This document shows, piece after piece, positions 61,407 through 64,000 of a stretch of DNA of 64,000 nt (its first letter is position 1; each line of letters begins with the position of its first letter). The translations under genes and the position numbers were made by a program. Source of the DNA: CAWJMD01 sp963700925 (GTDB lineage Bacteria > Actinomycetota > Actinomycetes > Actinomycetales > CAWJMD01); NCBI GenBank assembly GCA_963700925.1, contig OY969553.1, positions 3,100,001-3,164,000 of the forward strand, in the 5' to 3' direction. A model generated the notes under the pieces. That model made no database searches and was not told where the DNA came from. It saw only the letters and a program-made list of their open reading frames with translations.

Positions 61407-62501
61407 GTGAAGCGAATGGCACGCGGTGCGGCGGCCCTGGGGATAGCCGCCCTGGCCCTGGCAGCATGCGGTGAGCCGCCGGAGGAGACGGGGCCCGGCG
61501 AGGGTGAAGGCGAGGCGCTCGACTACAAGGCCTGCATGGTGTCCGACGCCGGCGGCTTCGACGACAAGTCGTTCAACCAGTCCGGCTACGAGGGCCTGAC
61601 CCAGGCCGAGGACGAGCTCGGCATCGAGAAGGCCGAGGTCGAGTCGACGGCCGACACCGACTACGCGCCGAACATCGACAGCCTGGTGTCGCAGAACTGC
61701 GACCTGGTCATCGGCGTCGGCTTCCTGCTCGAGGACTCGGTCCAGGCCGCCGCCGAGGCCAACCCCGAGACCAGCTTCGCGCTGGTCGACAGCTCCTTCT
61801 CGGCGCCCGACTTCTCCCCCGTCGAGCTCGAGAACGGCAAGCCGATCCTCTTCGACACGTCCCAGGCGTCGTTCCTGGCCGGCTACCTCGCGGGGGGCAT
61901 GACACAGACGGGCGTCGTCGCCACCTTCGGCGGCATCCAGATCCCGTCGGTCTCCATCTTCATGGACGGCTTCGCCGACGGCATCGCGAAGTACAACGAG
62001 GACAGCGGCACCGACGTGAAGCTGCTCGGCTGGGACAAGGCAGCCCAGACCGGTTCGTTCACAGGCGACTTCGACAACCAGGCCAATGGGCAGAACCTGA
62101 CCAAGGGCTTCATCGACCAGAAGGCAGACATCATCCTTCCGGTTGCCGGCCCGGTGGGCCTGGGTGCCGCTGCCGCCGCCAAGGAGGCCGGCAACGTCAA
62201 CATCATGTGGGTCGACTCGGACGGCTTCGAGACCACCGAGCACGGCGACATCATCATCACGTCGGTGATGAAGCAGATCACCCCGGCCGTGTTCGACACC
62301 ATCAAGTCCTCGGCCGAGGGCGGGTTCGACGCCGCGCCGTACGTCGGGACGCTGGAGAACGAGGGAGTCGGGCTCGCGCCGTACCACGACTTCGACTCGA
62401 AGGTGCCTGCCGAGCTGAAGAGCAAGATCGACGAGCTCAAGCAGCAGATCATCGACGGCGAGATCACGGTGGAGTCGCCCAGCTCCCCGGGCGGCGGGTG
62501 A
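61407..62501 (+). CDS. BMP family nucleoside-binding lipoprotein
   Basis: 364 residues. Signal peptide with lipobox LAAC (Cys21), acidic Gly/Glu spacer, then the Bmp/PnrA fold: KACMVSDAGGFDDKSFNQSGYEGL, DYAPNIDSLVSQNCDLVIGVGFLLEDSV, TSQASFLAGYLAGGMTQTG, FGGIQIPSVSIFMDGFADG and IILPVAGPVGLGAAAAA. The Asp-Lys-Ser-Phe-Asn and Phe residues bind purine nucleosides in characterised members. GTG 61407 with GGAGG upstream. A terminator follows, yet the ABC ATPase for the same system begins 155 bases on. Confidence 0.92.
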   Translation: MKRMARGAAALGIAALALAACGEPPEETGPGEGEGEALDYKACMVSDAGGFDDKSFNQSGYEGLTQAEDELGIEKAEVESTADTDYAPNIDSLVSQNCDLVIGVGFLLEDSVQAAAEANPETSFALVDSSFSAPDFSPVELENGKPILFDTSQASFLAGYLAGGMTQTGVVATFGGIQIPSVSIFMDGFADGIAKYNEDSGTDVKLLGWDKAAQTGSFTGDFDNQANGQNLTKGFIDQKADIILPVAGPVGLGAAAAAKEAGNVNIMWVDSDGFETTEHGDIIITSVMKQITPAVFDTIKSSAEGGFDAAPYVGTLENEGVGLAPYHDFDSKVPAELKSKIDELKQQIIDGEITVESPSSPGGG

Positions 62502-62543
62502 GCTGGTAGGCCCCACGTAGTGCTGAAGTAGCACCAAGGCACC

Positions 62544-62580
62544 ACGACGGCCCGGACGGTTACTCCGTCCGGGCCGTCGT
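62544..62580 (+). terminator. Strong hairpin after the BMP lipoprotein gene
   Basis: Perfect 16-bp stem (ACGACGGCCCGGACGG / CCGTCCGGGCCGTCGT) with loop TTACT, 43 bases after the stop. It lies between the binding protein and ATPase genes, so it may set a high lipoprotein-to-ATPase ratio by partial termination or by protecting the upstream RNA end. Confidence 0.85.
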
Positions 62581-62655
62581 CCGTCACAAGCAGTGCGCGG
62601 CCCACTAGGGTGCCTCCAGGCTGGGCTCACCGACGAGGGTGGAGGCAGGCGCGAC

Positions 62656-64000
<1,345 letters not shown>

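Overview
The window is very GC-rich, uses GTG starts freely and chains many genes through 4-bp GTGA/ATGA stop-start overlaps. Gene content (mdh-icd, a ZTP riboswitch ahead of glyA-folD, sdhCDAB, CUT1 sugar transporters without their own ATPase, many lipoproteins) points to a high-GC Gram-positive actinobacterium. Nocardioidaceae (for example Aeromicrobium/Nocardioides) is my best guess, inferred from gene style only. The DNA looks chromosomal. I saw no phage, plasmid, IS transposase, CRISPR array, rRNA or tRNA.

Layout. 0-5 kb: end of malate dehydrogenase, aquaporin, S9 peptidase, NADP isocitrate dehydrogenase. 5-16 kb: small metabolic and regulatory units: DUF998 membrane protein, amidohydrolase, a TetR-controlled SnoaL/NmrA pair, a GH13/LLM-oxidoreductase pair, an aldo/keto reductase, a scar where two divergent genes have lost their 5' ends, an SDR, a YdeI/DUF1905 protein, PurU. 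16-19 kb: riboswitch-glyA-folD one-carbon operon. 19-24 kb: a DinB2-like polymerase, an AbiEi/DUF559-like protein lying between inverted copies of a palindromic repeat, a GH18-like exported protein, SDR and M20 hydrolase. 25-30 kb: YciI plus ECF sigma factor, a nucleotidyltransferase/MFS pair and a divergent ArsR-type regulator.

30-46 kb is a galactoside-use island. It has two CUT1 ABC importers (one with both permeases fused in one polypeptide), a ROK regulator, an SDR, beta-galactosidase (GH42), a DeoR regulator, galT, galK and alpha-galactosidase (GH36). Imported alpha- and beta-galactosides would be cut in the cytosol and galactose passed into the Leloir pathway; no galE is in the window. 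46-54 kb: trpS, 2'-5' RNA ligase-like protein, YihY, D,D-carboxypeptidase, sdhBADC. 54-64 kb: GT4 glycosyltransferase, divergent secreted GH29-like protein, manC, an acyl-CoA mutase large subunit without a B12 domain, M20 hydrolase, and the start of a BMP-type nucleoside ABC importer cut by the window end.

The most unusual structure is a family of about 75-90 bp nested palindromes, built from CGTTAACGAGGC and TTCACGAGGC boxes around a CGAGGC-N6-GCCTCG core. Five copies lie between genes; two of them bracket the AbiEi/DUF559-like gene in opposite orientation.
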